DNA from: DASVUC01 sp038237225
Lineage (GTDB): Bacteria > Planctomycetota > Phycisphaerae > Tepidisphaerales > Tepidisphaeraceae
NCBI GenBank assembly: GCA_038237225.1
Contig: JBBRYX010000011.1
Span: 110,589-174,588, forward strand
Direction: 5' to 3'
Length of the DNA: 64,000 nt
Shown here: positions 9,579-18,590 of the stretch, in pieces
How the letters are laid out: each line of letters starts with the position of its first letter
How positions within the stretch are numbered: the stretch's first letter is position 1
Program-made: the position numbers and the translations under genes
Notes under the pieces: model-generated
Database searches by the model: none
What the model saw: the letters and a program-made list of their open reading frames with translations, nothing else
Told to the model about the DNA's origin: nothing

Positions 9579-11705
9579 TCACTTCTCAAAAACGCCTTCC
9601 ACCTGCTTATGGCGCAAGTCATCGGTCTGCGTCTTGGCCTTTTCCTGCAACCGGATGATCTCATTGAGCTGGTTGAGCACGTCCACAAAACTGTCCCACT
9701 GATTCATCTGCTTCAGGATCTCGTTCATTCGCGCCATGATCTGGTCCTGTCGCGTCGTAACATCCGCCACTTTCGCGGAATCATCCGCCTTCCCCAGCGT
9801 CTCCATCGCGTCCCGCTGCGGGTTCATCAACTTCTCGTTCATCGATCCCAGCGGCACCAGGACGTTCTTGTCCATCATCGCGTACGCTTCTTCGCTCCCC
9901 AGCTGATTCAGCCGCATCTCCGTCATCGACTCGGACAGGCTTGTCGCAATCCGCATCACCTCGCGCTGGATCGTTCGGTGGTCGCGCGCAAGCTGAGGCA
10001 CCGTCTGCTCCGTCACGGTATTGAGCTGATCGCGAATCTTCTGCGACGCATCGATCGTCTTGCGAAATTTCGCGCGCTCGCCTTGTTGTCTGATGAGGAT
10101 TTCTTTGAAAAGTTCGTCCGCCGCCACAATTCGAAAGCTCGCCGGCCGCGATTGCCCCTTCTGCGCCCCCAGATAACAGTCATCCTCCGCGATTCCCCCC
10201 AGCGACAGCAGCGCCCCAACCTGCAGCTTCATCGCCGCCACGTCGAACTGCTGCTTGATCTGAACATCCATGTCCTTTGGTGGCTTGGTCGGCCCGTAGA
10301 TCGGCTGCGTGGATGCCGTCGTCTGCTGCTTCTTCTCCGGATCCAGAAACTCCGTCCGGCTTGCAAGATCCAGGTGGACCACGCCGTAATCATCCCGCGC
10401 CGACACGGTCAGCGGGATATGCGCCATCGGCGAAATCCGCTGCCGGACACCTGTGTACGACAGCATCACCCGCGGCGCCTGATCCACCTTCAACCCGATG
10501 CTCACCGGCGTCGGCACGCTCGTCAGATGTGCCTGCGTCCCCGTCAGCTCGATCTCCAGTTGCATCGCCTTCTCATGATTCCACGTGCAACTGAAGCCGT
10601 GATCCCCTGCCCGCTGCACGCTTGGCGCGGCACCGCCGGCGTTGCGAACCACCGCATGCTCAATCGGGACATTTGATTCAAACTTCAACTCCAGATTTGT
10701 CTTCGTCAGAAACGAGAGATCCGCTTCCTGCCCGGTAAACAGATGACTCGTCGGCTTCGGTTCCGTCGGATGCCGGCTGACCAATTCCAGCCGCGTGATG
10801 CGTGGCCGATCCACCGGCTCAATGATAAACGGCCTCAGATCGTCATCCCCGCCCCACACCTCGACCTCGAGCGGCTGCTGCACGGGCGGCACGTCATACC
10901 GGAAATCCGCCGCCGCAAACTTCGTCATCGTCCCGTTGATCTTCGACCCGCGGTTCTCGCGCATGCGAATTGAGATCGCATCCGGCGCCATTGAACCCTC
11001 GCGCACTCCGGCTCGAACGACAAAGGGCTCGCCCCGCGGAACTATGATTTTCCCGCTCTCATCCAGTCCCGCGATCGTCAGATAAGTTTTCTGGGGCCAA
11101 GGCTGATTCGATCCGGCAAACCACCGCTTCGCCCACAAACCCGCCGTCGCCGGTGCCGCGAGCGCAAAGAGCATGCACCCCGCGACCAGAGCGCCCATGC
11201 AGGCCAACTGCAAGTTAAAACGCTTGTGGTCCAGGTGATCCAGAAAGTTGATGTTCTTCAGCGATTCATGCGCATGCTCGACCGCCTTCTCCACCATCGC
11301 CGGCGAAGGCGGCATCGCTCTTCCCAGAAGCTCCGGCAACTCCAACACCGTTGCCACCCGCGGCGCCAGCGATGATCGATTGAACGCATCCGCCCGATCC
11401 ACCTCGTAGGCAAGATCGACCAGCCCCAGCTCCGCCCGCAGCGGCTCGATGATGAACCGCCAAATCTCATACATCAGCCAGGCTGCCGCCATAACCAGCA
11501 GCCAAACCCGCATGGGCAGTCCCAGCCGCAGCCACCGGTCGATCAGCAAACTCAGAAACGCAAGACTCACCGCCTCCGCCACCAGGCGCGTTGCACCCGC
11601 CACCACCAGGTGAAGCTTCACCCGCTTGCGCAGATCCGAGAGCCGGCTCACGACATCGTCGCGCCGGCCGGCCAGATGAGAAAGTGCTACATCAATCGCG
11701 GTCAT
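9579..11705 (-). CDS. Large membrane protein of the MoxR/VWA operon (DUF4175-like)
   Basis: 708 residues. Two membrane segments lie near residues 38-58 and 66-84 and another near 165-185, followed by a long soluble region. The soluble part begins with Ig-like beta segments (KTYLTIAGLDESGKIIVPRG, TRLELVSRHPTEPKP) and ends in a helical, coiled-coil-like stretch (NQLNEIIRLQEKAKTQ). The arrangement resembles DUF4175-type membrane proteins found next to MoxR and BatA-like genes; the family assignment is from memory and tentative. It probably sits in the cytoplasmic membrane with its large domain outside. It lies 76 bases after the VWA gene, with a palindromic repeat between them. Confidence 0.75.
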   Translation of the reverse strand: MTAIDVALSHLAGRRDDVVSRLSDLRKRVKLHLVVAGATRLVAEAVSLAFLSLLIDRWLRLGLPMRVWLLVMAAAWLMYEIWRFIIEPLRAELGLVDLAYEVDRADAFNRSSLAPRVATVLELPELLGRAMPPSPAMVEKAVEHAHESLKNINFLDHLDHKRFNLQLACMGALVAGCMLFALAAPATAGLWAKRWFAGSNQPWPQKTYLTIAGLDESGKIIVPRGEPFVVRAGVREGSMAPDAISIRMRENRGSKINGTMTKFAAADFRYDVPPVQQPLEVEVWGGDDDLRPFIIEPVDRPRITRLELVSRHPTEPKPTSHLFTGQEADLSFLTKTNLELKFESNVPIEHAVVRNAGGAAPSVQRAGDHGFSCTWNHEKAMQLEIELTGTQAHLTSVPTPVSIGLKVDQAPRVMLSYTGVRQRISPMAHIPLTVSARDDYGVVHLDLASRTEFLDPEKKQQTTASTQPIYGPTKPPKDMDVQIKQQFDVAAMKLQVGALLSLGGIAEDDCYLGAQKGQSRPASFRIVAADELFKEILIRQQGERAKFRKTIDASQKIRDQLNTVTEQTVPQLARDHRTIQREVMRIATSLSESMTEMRLNQLGSEEAYAMMDKNVLVPLGSMNEKLMNPQRDAMETLGKADDSAKVADVTTRQDQIMARMNEILKQMNQWDSFVDVLNQLNEIIRLQEKAKTQTDDLRHKQVEGVFEK

Positions 11706-11718
11706 TCGTTTTCCGTAT

Positions 11719-11769
11719 CACGGGCATCTTGCCCGTGTTAGCGATTCAAGCACGGGCAAGACGCCCGTG
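11719..11769. repeat. Two-armed palindromic repeat, CACGGGCA type (copy 2)
   Basis: Left arm 11719-11737 and right arm 11751-11769 form an inverted pair, each arm internally palindromic. It fills most of the 76-base spacer between two co-directional operon genes. Confidence 0.95.
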
Positions 11770-11781
11770 ATCCAAAAATCG

Positions 11782-14199
11782 CTACACCATCCTGAACTTC
11801 TTCCTCAACACCCACTCCGCAAAAAGGGCCAGAAGGATCGTCGAGAACAACACCGGCGCATCCCAAATCTCCTGCCGATCCTCCAGCACCCGCGCCACCC
11901 GCTTCGTCCGAAAAGCATCGGCCACTTGGCTCAATTGATCCAGCTCAAACACGCTTCCATGCGACGCCCCCGCGATCGTCTGCATCGTCGCCAGGTCATT
12001 CCCGGGCCGGTCATATTCCAGATTCGGCAGCTCCACCTGAAATTGCAGCGTCGCCGCTTTCGCGATCTGCCGCATGTCTTCTCCACCGGACCACACGCGG
12101 ATGAAATGCAAACCCGGATGATTCACCGGGAAGCTCGTCTCGAATGTATTGCTGTCTCCCGGCCGCGGATTCAGCGTCACCGGAATCGGAGGCTGATCCG
12201 CCACTTCGACTTCCCCATGCAGCGCATCCAGCCCGGTATCACGCTCCAGCGCATTTTCAAACGTCGCCGTCAGCGTGACGTTCGACCCCGGCCGATAGCT
12301 CGCCCGATCCGTCGCCAGCGTGTACGGATACCTGCCCCCAAGTTGCTTCGCGCGCCCCGCGCGATCGATCACGCGAGCCCAGAAGCCATCGAAGAACTGT
12401 TCGCTCAAGTACCGCCACCGGTACGTGCTGTCATACCCGATCCAGAACGTCCGCCCCGGTCCCACCCGCTGCGTCGCCAGCAGCACGTGCGGCCCATGCT
12501 CGTTCCGCATCCGCGGGTCTCCATGCCGCGCCAACACCGTCGCGCCCGGCTTGGCCCGCGTCACCGGATAATGCCAGTACATCCCGGGCAGGCTCGACAG
12601 AATGTTCTCGTTCTCTTCAGGTTTCTGCGAGAACTGAAAGATCGGATCCGCCCGCCCCTCCGGCGTAATCTCCAGCCGCCAAGGCTCCTGCGAGGACAAC
12701 TTCACCGACACATCCGTCCGATACAGCCCCGGCTCGCTTACCACCGGCAGCATTGCCAGGAAGGCGACCGCCGGATCATCCGGCCGCTCGAACATGTTCT
12801 TGGTCTCGCGCTCGCCCGCGATATACACCAGGCCTCCGCCCGCCTGCGCCGCGAAGTTCGTCAACAACTGCGCATAATCCGGCGGCCAGAGCGCAGGGTC
12901 CGGATCGTAAAGAACAACGCAGTCAAAATCGTTCAGCTCTTCCTGTGTATTCGGAAGACGTTTAAGCACCGGGTTCCCCGGCTGAATATAGTTCGCATCC
13001 GCTGTTTGCAGCCACGTCGAAGCTTGCAACGCATTGTCCCGCAACAGCGCATTGCGAATGAACTCCACTTCCGGAAATGTTGACCCGGCGACGAACATCA
13101 CCTTGATCTTCTGCCGGATCACCCGCACGTCTGCCGTCCCGACATTGTCATCCACCGTCAGCTCCGGCCCCACATCCGCCAACTTCGCCCGGAACTCGAG
13201 CTTCGCCGGCTGATCTTCCTTGAAATCAAACGGAACCGACTGCACGCGCCCCGCCTCTTCCAGCGTGATCGGCTGATGCGCAATCTCCTCCCAGACCCCG
13301 CCATCTTTCCGCTTCTCCACCACCAGCGTCGCCGGCGCGTTCTGCAATCCCTTCGACTCCACCAGCACATGCAACTGATTCGGATCGCGCACAAACACGA
13401 CCGGGTTTACCTCGATCTTCGAGAGCTTGGCATTGCGCGGCCCCTCCGGCGTTCCCGTCGCCAGCGCCACCACCGGAATCCCATCCGCCGCCGCCGCTTC
13501 CGCGGCCTTCATCGGCGTCTCTCCCGCATTCGACTGTCCGTCGGTTACGACGAGGATCCCCGCCAAAGGTTGTCCGCGGTAAGCCGTCAGCGCTTGCCGA
13601 ATCGCGCTACCGATCGCTGTCGTCGATTTCTCGCTCGCCGTCACCGGCTGCGATGTCGCCGAGCTTTCCGGCATCAATGACGACGCAAACGACCGCACCT
13701 GTACCACGCGATCCCCTCGCGCGGCTAATTGCTCGTTCAGGCCCACCTCAAACGCCCGCTGCGCCAATCCGAGCCGCGACTTATCCCGCAGCTCTGTCGC
13801 ATTCGGCAGCTTCAGCGCCTCCACCAGCTTATTCGCCCGATTCTGATCAATATAAGCATCCTTCAGATCCATGCTCTCCGACCGGTCCATCAGCACAACA
13901 AGGTTCGACGGAACAAATTCCTTCTTCGAAATAATCAGCACCGGCTCGAGCAACATCGCCACGATCCCCAGCAGCACCACCATCCGCAGCGCGCCAAGTC
14001 CCACGCGCACCGGCAATGAAAGATTTCTCCCCTCTTTCCGATACAGCCACAAAACGCCAAATCCCGCAAACGCGATCACCACCATTAACAAAAACAGCTT
14101 GTCATGCTTAGGCATCGCAAGCCATTCCAAACGCCAAGACCCGCCCTCCGCCCACGGCGCGGGTTTGATGCCGAATAAGATTTCCCAAAATTTCTTCAT
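11782..14199 (-). CDS. Membrane-anchored VWA-domain protein with glutamine-amidotransferase-like half
   Basis: 805 residues. Two membrane segments lie near residues 33-53 and 67-90. A von Willebrand A domain follows with the MIDAS start LMDRSESMD (D105, S107, S109) and the later VTDGQSNAGE loop. A second half starts around KIKVMFVAGSTFPEVEFIRN and has the fold pattern of class I glutamine-amidotransferase-like domains (DFDCVVLYDPD, AAQAGGGLVYIAGE), but I see no Cys-His-Glu triad, so it is probably non-catalytic. Proteins of this layout sit with MoxR, DUF58 and BatA genes and are thought to be metal-dependent client or adaptor proteins of the MoxR chaperone ATPase at the membrane. The C-terminus ends in a hydrophobic segment and a basic tail. 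Confidence 0.85.
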   Translation of the reverse strand: MKKFWEILFGIKPAPWAEGGSWRLEWLAMPKHDKLFLLMVVIAFAGFGVLWLYRKEGRNLSLPVRVGLGALRMVVLLGIVAMLLEPVLIISKKEFVPSNLVVLMDRSESMDLKDAYIDQNRANKLVEALKLPNATELRDKSRLGLAQRAFEVGLNEQLAARGDRVVQVRSFASSLMPESSATSQPVTASEKSTTAIGSAIRQALTAYRGQPLAGILVVTDGQSNAGETPMKAAEAAAADGIPVVALATGTPEGPRNAKLSKIEVNPVVFVRDPNQLHVLVESKGLQNAPATLVVEKRKDGGVWEEIAHQPITLEEAGRVQSVPFDFKEDQPAKLEFRAKLADVGPELTVDDNVGTADVRVIRQKIKVMFVAGSTFPEVEFIRNALLRDNALQASTWLQTADANYIQPGNPVLKRLPNTQEELNDFDCVVLYDPDPALWPPDYAQLLTNFAAQAGGGLVYIAGERETKNMFERPDDPAVAFLAMLPVVSEPGLYRTDVSVKLSSQEPWRLEITPEGRADPIFQFSQKPEENENILSSLPGMYWHYPVTRAKPGATVLARHGDPRMRNEHGPHVLLATQRVGPGRTFWIGYDSTYRWRYLSEQFFDGFWARVIDRAGRAKQLGGRYPYTLATDRASYRPGSNVTLTATFENALERDTGLDALHGEVEVADQPPIPVTLNPRPGDSNTFETSFPVNHPGLHFIRVWSGGEDMRQIAKAATLQFQVELPNLEYDRPGNDLATMQTIAGASHGSVFELDQLSQVADAFRTKRVARVLEDRQEIWDAPVLFSTILLALFAEWVLRKKFRMV

Positions 14200-14337
14200 C
14201 TCATTTCACTTCCGCGCGCCAATTCAATCACCCGCATCAGGGGCTTCCAGCCCGTGCAATCGATCCATAATCAAAACAACCTCATCGCCTCTTTGTCTCC
14301 GTGCCCTCCGTGGGAGGGGGGGCTCCGTGGTGAATTC
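14200..14337. other. Intra-operon spacer with a degenerate palindrome
   Basis: 138 bases between the two VWA-type genes. It contains an imperfect CAGGGGCTTCCAGCCCGTG motif near 14237-14255 that looks like a decayed relative of the neighbouring palindromic repeats. No separate promoter or gene was seen. Confidence 0.5.
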
Positions 14338-16458
14338 CTATCTTTCCCTCCCAACCCAAACCGCAAACACAGTCTCGGCCAACCCGAAACACAGCAGGCA
14401 CATCGCCAGGGTCCGCCAGATTTCTTTTCCCTTTTCCGCCAGTGATGCCTCGCCGGAATACCGCACGATCGGCGGCTTCAGCGCACCCATCATGGCCGTC
14501 AGATCGCCTTCCGCGATCGGAGTCAGATCGCTCTCCACCTTGTCACCGCTCGCACAAATCAACCGCGACTGCGCCTGTCTCATCGCGTCCTTCCAATTCA
14601 CCTCATACGCGCCCGCGCGCACCGTCCGCGCAAATTTGATGGATGATGGCGACTTGTCCGCCGGCTTGATCAGCTCCGCCGCCGCGGTCTCACCATCCGG
14701 CAACTTCACGACCTGCTCCATCGCCTGCTGATTCTCTTCCAGCGTCACTTGGATCGGCTGCCCCGCCACGATATTGTCCTGCCGGCTCGCGCCGCGCGCG
14801 ATCGACATTGCCGCCGACCGCATCGCCAGCACATAAGTCGGATCCACGGGCCAATCGCTCCAGCTCTTGTCCGCCGTCACCGTCACCAGCAGCACGCGAC
14901 CGCGGCCGAAGCGCTTCTCAATTACCGCCGGACTGGCCTCAGAATTATTCCACCGCGCGAGCACCCGCACCTGCTGCGGATTGCTCGGGATCGTCACGCC
15001 CATGAATTTCGTCAGCCGGATCCGCGCGAGCGCCGCGGGAGCGAGCTTACTCAGCGGCTCGAGCGGCGACTGCTGTGCCGCCTCCGGCACCAGCCCCGTC
15101 ACAATCGCCTCCACCGGCGAATCCACCTGCACCGGCAGCAACCCCTCGCCCTTCTTGAAGAGCCTCTGGTTATAGCTGCTCAAATCCATCAGATCGCCGC
15201 AGAAGATGACCAGCCCCATCCCGTCGCTCACCTGCTTCTCCAGATCCGCGACGCGCTCCGCAGTGACCGATGCGACATTCGCCAACACCAGCACATCGCT
15301 CGGCGCCACCCGCGCGCCGTTCCACTCGACGTCCGTCAGCTTCTTCAGATGCCAAGGCTCCGTCCCCACCGTAAACGCCAGACCCAGAAAATCCGTCTCA
15401 CTTTCAAACGGCTGGGCACTCGGCTCCCCATCCACCAGCCCCACCTCAATCGTCGGCCGCACCGTCAAACACAACCACCGCCCATCATCCCCGGGCAGCT
15501 CATCGTTGGTCATCCCCAGATGCAGCGCCAATTGCCCCGGCTTCGTCGGGTTGATCGTGATCGGCACATCCGTCACCTGGTTCGGCGCCAAGTCCGGCAA
15601 CAGCACCGGCCGCGTCTCGGTCCCAATCGTCAACAGCGCCTGAGCACCCTGCACCGCCGTGCGCGTATTGTTCCGAATCTGTGCTTTCAGATTCACCGGC
15701 CCGGGCAGCGCCACCGTGTCTTCCTGATCGAACGCCTGCATCGACGCGTTCGCGGTTTCGCGAACGCCGACATCCACAATCTTAAGCCCCACATTCTCCG
15801 TCGCCCAACGGTTTGCCGTCTCCGTCACCGCGGCACCCCAGCCATTTTTCCGCAGGTCTGTGATCAGCACGATTTCCTTCTGCGGAAACGTCACGCCTGC
15901 CAGCAATTGATCCACACCTCGCAAGGTTGAAGGCCAATCACTGTTCGTATCGCTCACCGCGAGTGCATCCATCGCCCCTGTCACCTTCGCCGGATCCTCC
16001 AGCCGCGCTTCCTTCACCAGCGGCACATCCGGCGCCGAGGTCGTGATGATGCTCACGCTGTCCTGCGTTCCTATCGCCGACACCAACTGGCTTGCCGCCT
16101 TCTTCGCGCGGTCGAACGCGCTCTTGCCTTCAGTCCGATACCCCATGGAAAGCGAATCATCGATCACGACGATCCGGCTCGTCCGCCCATGCCCTCCAAG
16201 CCAAGATCCCATCGCGCTCGGTGACAACACCGGCCGCGCCACCGCCATGATGATCAGGATCACGATCAACGTCCGGATCGCCAGCAGAACGAGCTGCTCG
16301 ATCCGCAGCCGCCGGCGATTCTTCTTGATCGTCAGCTTCAGATACTTCATCGGCGCCCAATCCACCCGCTGAAACCGTCGCCGGTTCAGAATGTGGATGA
16401 TGATCGGCACGCTCGCGAGCACCAATCCGCCAAGAAGAAATGCGTTGATGAATCCCAT
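14338..16458 (-). CDS. BatA-type membrane protein with VWA domain
   Basis: 706 residues. The N-terminus is the BatA signature: a membrane helix at 5-24 ending in HILNRRRFQRVDWAPMKYL, a basic loop, and a second membrane helix near 53-76. A VWA domain follows with IVVIDDSLSM (D100, S102, S104) and later VLITDLRKNGWG. The remainder is beta-rich with an amidotransferase-like segment, and a final membrane helix lies near the C-terminus (LAMCLLCFGLAETVFAVWVG). In the Bat/aerotolerance-type operons, such proteins are membrane partners of MoxR ATPases. It lies between the DUF58 gene and the second VWA gene; the spacer before it holds palindrome copy 3. Confidence 0.88.
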   Translation of the reverse strand: MGFINAFLLGGLVLASVPIIIHILNRRRFQRVDWAPMKYLKLTIKKNRRRLRIEQLVLLAIRTLIVILIIMAVARPVLSPSAMGSWLGGHGRTSRIVVIDDSLSMGYRTEGKSAFDRAKKAASQLVSAIGTQDSVSIITTSAPDVPLVKEARLEDPAKVTGAMDALAVSDTNSDWPSTLRGVDQLLAGVTFPQKEIVLITDLRKNGWGAAVTETANRWATENVGLKIVDVGVRETANASMQAFDQEDTVALPGPVNLKAQIRNNTRTAVQGAQALLTIGTETRPVLLPDLAPNQVTDVPITINPTKPGQLALHLGMTNDELPGDDGRWLCLTVRPTIEVGLVDGEPSAQPFESETDFLGLAFTVGTEPWHLKKLTDVEWNGARVAPSDVLVLANVASVTAERVADLEKQVSDGMGLVIFCGDLMDLSSYNQRLFKKGEGLLPVQVDSPVEAIVTGLVPEAAQQSPLEPLSKLAPAALARIRLTKFMGVTIPSNPQQVRVLARWNNSEASPAVIEKRFGRGRVLLVTVTADKSWSDWPVDPTYVLAMRSAAMSIARGASRQDNIVAGQPIQVTLEENQQAMEQVVKLPDGETAAAELIKPADKSPSSIKFARTVRAGAYEVNWKDAMRQAQSRLICASGDKVESDLTPIAEGDLTAMMGALKPPIVRYSGEASLAEKGKEIWRTLAMCLLCFGLAETVFAVWVGRER

Positions 16459-16473
16459 TGTGTTCTAACGTGG

Positions 16474-16524
16474 CACGGGCATCTTGCCCGTGTTGATGAC
16501 TCGGACACGGGCAAGATGCCCGTG
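16474..16524. repeat. Two-armed palindromic repeat, CACGGGCA type (copy 3)
   Basis: Arms at 16474-16492 and 16506-16524 are perfect inverted copies and each is itself palindromic (CACGGGCATCTTGCCCGTG). It fills the 78-base spacer between the DUF58 and BatA-like genes. Confidence 0.95.
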
Positions 16525-16536
16525 ATACAAAAGAGA

Positions 16537-17469
16537 TCATCCTCCGAAACTCTGGATCTTTCCGCCCCGTTTGCCGTGATCGGATCGCTGCCTCTGATGC
16601 AGATAATGACTCAATCCCACCCCCAGATTCTCATCCGTCCGCAACAGCACATGATCGATTCCGGCAAACTGGCACCGCTCCTTCACCTCATTGATAAACG
16701 TCTCCATCGCGGCCTTGTAAGCCTTTCGAAACGCCCATGGCTCGGCGAACAATTCTTCCGACCCCTCAATATCCTTGAACAAAACCGAATCCTGGAACGG
16801 CATTTCAATCTCATCCGAATCCAGCACCTGCATGATCATCACTTCATGCCCTGAGTACTGAAACCGCCCCAGCGCCTCATAGAATTTGTCCAGGTCGCAA
16901 AGCAGATCCGAGATGACAATCACAACCCCCCGGCTCTTGATCTGATCGCAAACCCGCAGCATCACGCTGCCCAGTTCCGTCGTCCGATCCGGCTGCGCCT
17001 TCTCCAGCGCATCGAGGATCTTGGTCAACTGCGATTGCGTCGCCGCCGGCCGCAGCCAGGTCCGCTCCTGCTCATCAAACAGGGCCATCCCCACGGCATC
17101 GCGCTGCTTCACGCAGACGAACGCCAGCGAAGCCGCCAGCGTCGCCGCGTAACTGAACTTGTTCATCTCCTTGCGACCGTAGCGCATCGATGCGCTGGCA
17201 TCGACGAGGATCGTCGCGCGAAGGTTGGACTCCTCTTCGTATTGCTTGATGAAGTGCCGGTTCGATCGCGCATACGCGCGCCAATCCAGTCGCTTGAGAT
17301 CATCCCCCGGCGAATACTCGCGGTAATCCGCGAACTCCACGCTCACGCCATGCAGCGGGCTGCGATGCAATCCTGAGATCGTTCCTTCAACCACGCGCTG
17401 CGCGCGTAATCCAAGCTTCACGATCTGCGCGAGAATCTCAGGCCTTAAGTACGGACTCAACTCGGCCAT
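16537..17469 (-). CDS. DUF58 protein (VWA-like), MoxR partner
   Basis: 310 residues. It carries the DUF58 signature GLHRSPLHGVSVEFADYREY followed by SPGDDLKRLDWRAYARSNRH, and a VWA-like metal site at LVDASASMRYG (D90, S92, S94). DUF58 genes are a hallmark neighbour of moxR in many bacteria, and the protein probably acts in the cytoplasm or at the membrane as an adaptor between the ATPase and its membrane VWA clients. The start overlaps the end of the moxR frame by 32 bases, which suggests translational coupling. No membrane segment is visible, unlike many DUF58 proteins that have two N-terminal helices. Confidence 0.92.
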   Translation of the reverse strand: MAELSPYLRPEILAQIVKLGLRAQRVVEGTISGLHRSPLHGVSVEFADYREYSPGDDLKRLDWRAYARSNRHFIKQYEEESNLRATILVDASASMRYGRKEMNKFSYAATLAASLAFVCVKQRDAVGMALFDEQERTWLRPAATQSQLTKILDALEKAQPDRTTELGSVMLRVCDQIKSRGVVIVISDLLCDLDKFYEALGRFQYSGHEVMIMQVLDSDEIEMPFQDSVLFKDIEGSEELFAEPWAFRKAYKAAMETFINEVKERCQFAGIDHVLLRTDENLGVGLSHYLHQRQRSDHGKRGGKIQSFGG

Positions 17470-18520
17470 GGCCTGCCTTTGCTTCCGCGTGAACGGGAAT
17501 GGTGTCGATGATCTTCTGGATTACAGTTTCAGGGGTCTGCCCCTGCGCCTCGGCATTGTAATTGAGCACGATGCGATGCCGCAGAACCGGCTTGGCTAAT
17601 GCCTTGATGTCTTCCACATCCACTTCCGGACGTCCATCGAGCGCCGCCCGCGCCTTTGCGGTTGCAATGAGCGACTGCCCGCCGCGCGGACCCACACCCC
17701 AAAGCACCCAGTCCTTCACGAACTGCGGCGTCTTTGTCTCCGCCGATCGCGTCGCGCGGATCAAGCTCGAAACATAGCTGATGCAGAACTCACTCACCGG
17801 CACCTTGTGCACGATCTTCTGCAATTCCAGCATCTCCGGCCCGCCGAGCACCTGCTCCGGCTCGGTTCCGCCGCCCGTGCTTGGCATGCGGTAAATCGCC
17901 CGCTCCGATTCCTCGTCCGGATACCCCACATAAACTTTCATCAGGAACCGATCCAGCTGCGCTTCAGGCAGCGGATACGTTCCCTCCTGCTCGATCGGAT
18001 TCTGCGTCGCGAGCACGAAGAACGGATCCGGCAACGTATACCGCTTACCACCGGCCGAAACCTGCCGCTCCTGCATCGCCTCGAGCAGCGCCGCCTGCGT
18101 CTTGGGCGGCGTTCGATTGATCTCATCCGCCAGCAGCACGTTCGCAAACAGCGGTCCCTCCAAAAACTTGAACGACCGCTCCCCCGTCGACCGATCCTCA
18201 TACATCACGTCCGTTCCCGTGATATCCGATGGCATCAAGTCAGGCGTGAACTGTATGCGCGAAAACTCGAGCGACAGACATTTGGAGAGCGTCCGAATCA
18301 TCAACGTCTTCGCAAGCCCCGGCACACCTTCCAGGATGCAGTGTCCGCGCGCAAACAAGCACACCAGGAGCTGCTCCACCACCTCTTCCTGTCCGACGAT
18401 CACCCGCCCCATCTGCTCTTTGATCCGATCGCGCGCCGACCGAAGCTTCGCCAGCCCCTGCAAATCCACATCATGATTGTTATTGCTGCTCAAGGGCTTA
18501 GCCCCTTTCCTGCGTGGCAT
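17438..18520 (-). CDS. MoxR-family AAA+ ATPase
   Basis: Up to 360 residues. Visible motifs are Walker A GVPGLAKT, Walker B VLLADEINR with TPPKTQAALLEAMQERQV, and sensor LATQNPIEQEGTYPLPEAQL. These place it firmly in the MoxR/RavA group of AAA+ chaperone-like ATPases, which act with VWA-domain proteins to mature or activate client complexes. The start is uncertain. The ATG used here lies exactly at the edge of a palindromic repeat, so the ancestral start was probably inside the gene; a TTG at 18493 gives 351 residues and keeps the conserved domain intact. The stop overlaps the DUF58 start. It is the regulatory centre of the operon. Confidence 0.93.
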   Translation of the reverse strand: MPRRKGAKPLSSNNNHDVDLQGLAKLRSARDRIKEQMGRVIVGQEEVVEQLLVCLFARGHCILEGVPGLAKTLMIRTLSKCLSLEFSRIQFTPDLMPSDITGTDVMYEDRSTGERSFKFLEGPLFANVLLADEINRTPPKTQAALLEAMQERQVSAGGKRYTLPDPFFVLATQNPIEQEGTYPLPEAQLDRFLMKVYVGYPDEESERAIYRMPSTGGGTEPEQVLGGPEMLELQKIVHKVPVSEFCISYVSSLIRATRSAETKTPQFVKDWVLWGVGPRGGQSLIATAKARAALDGRPEVDVEDIKALAKPVLRHRIVLNYNAEAQGQTPETVIQKIIDTIPVHAEAKAGHGRVESVLKA

Positions 18521-18577
18521 GGGCGTCTCGCCCATGCGCATCAACTTCTTAAAAAATGCATGGGCGAGACGCCCATG
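18518..18577. repeat. Two-armed palindromic repeat, CATGGGCG type (copy 4)
   Basis: Arms at 18518-18536 and 18559-18577 are perfect inverted copies (CATGGGCGTCTCGCCCATG and its complement). The inverted match extends outward to about 18513-18582. It occupies the spacer upstream of moxR and overlaps its possible ATG start. Confidence 0.95.
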
Positions 18578-18590
18578 CCACGCTAATTTC

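Noticed and set aside
11767..13083. A 438-codon plus-strand frame opposite the VWA gene
   Set aside because: Arg/His/Pro-rich shadow of a high-GC gene in another frame, with no recognisable domain.
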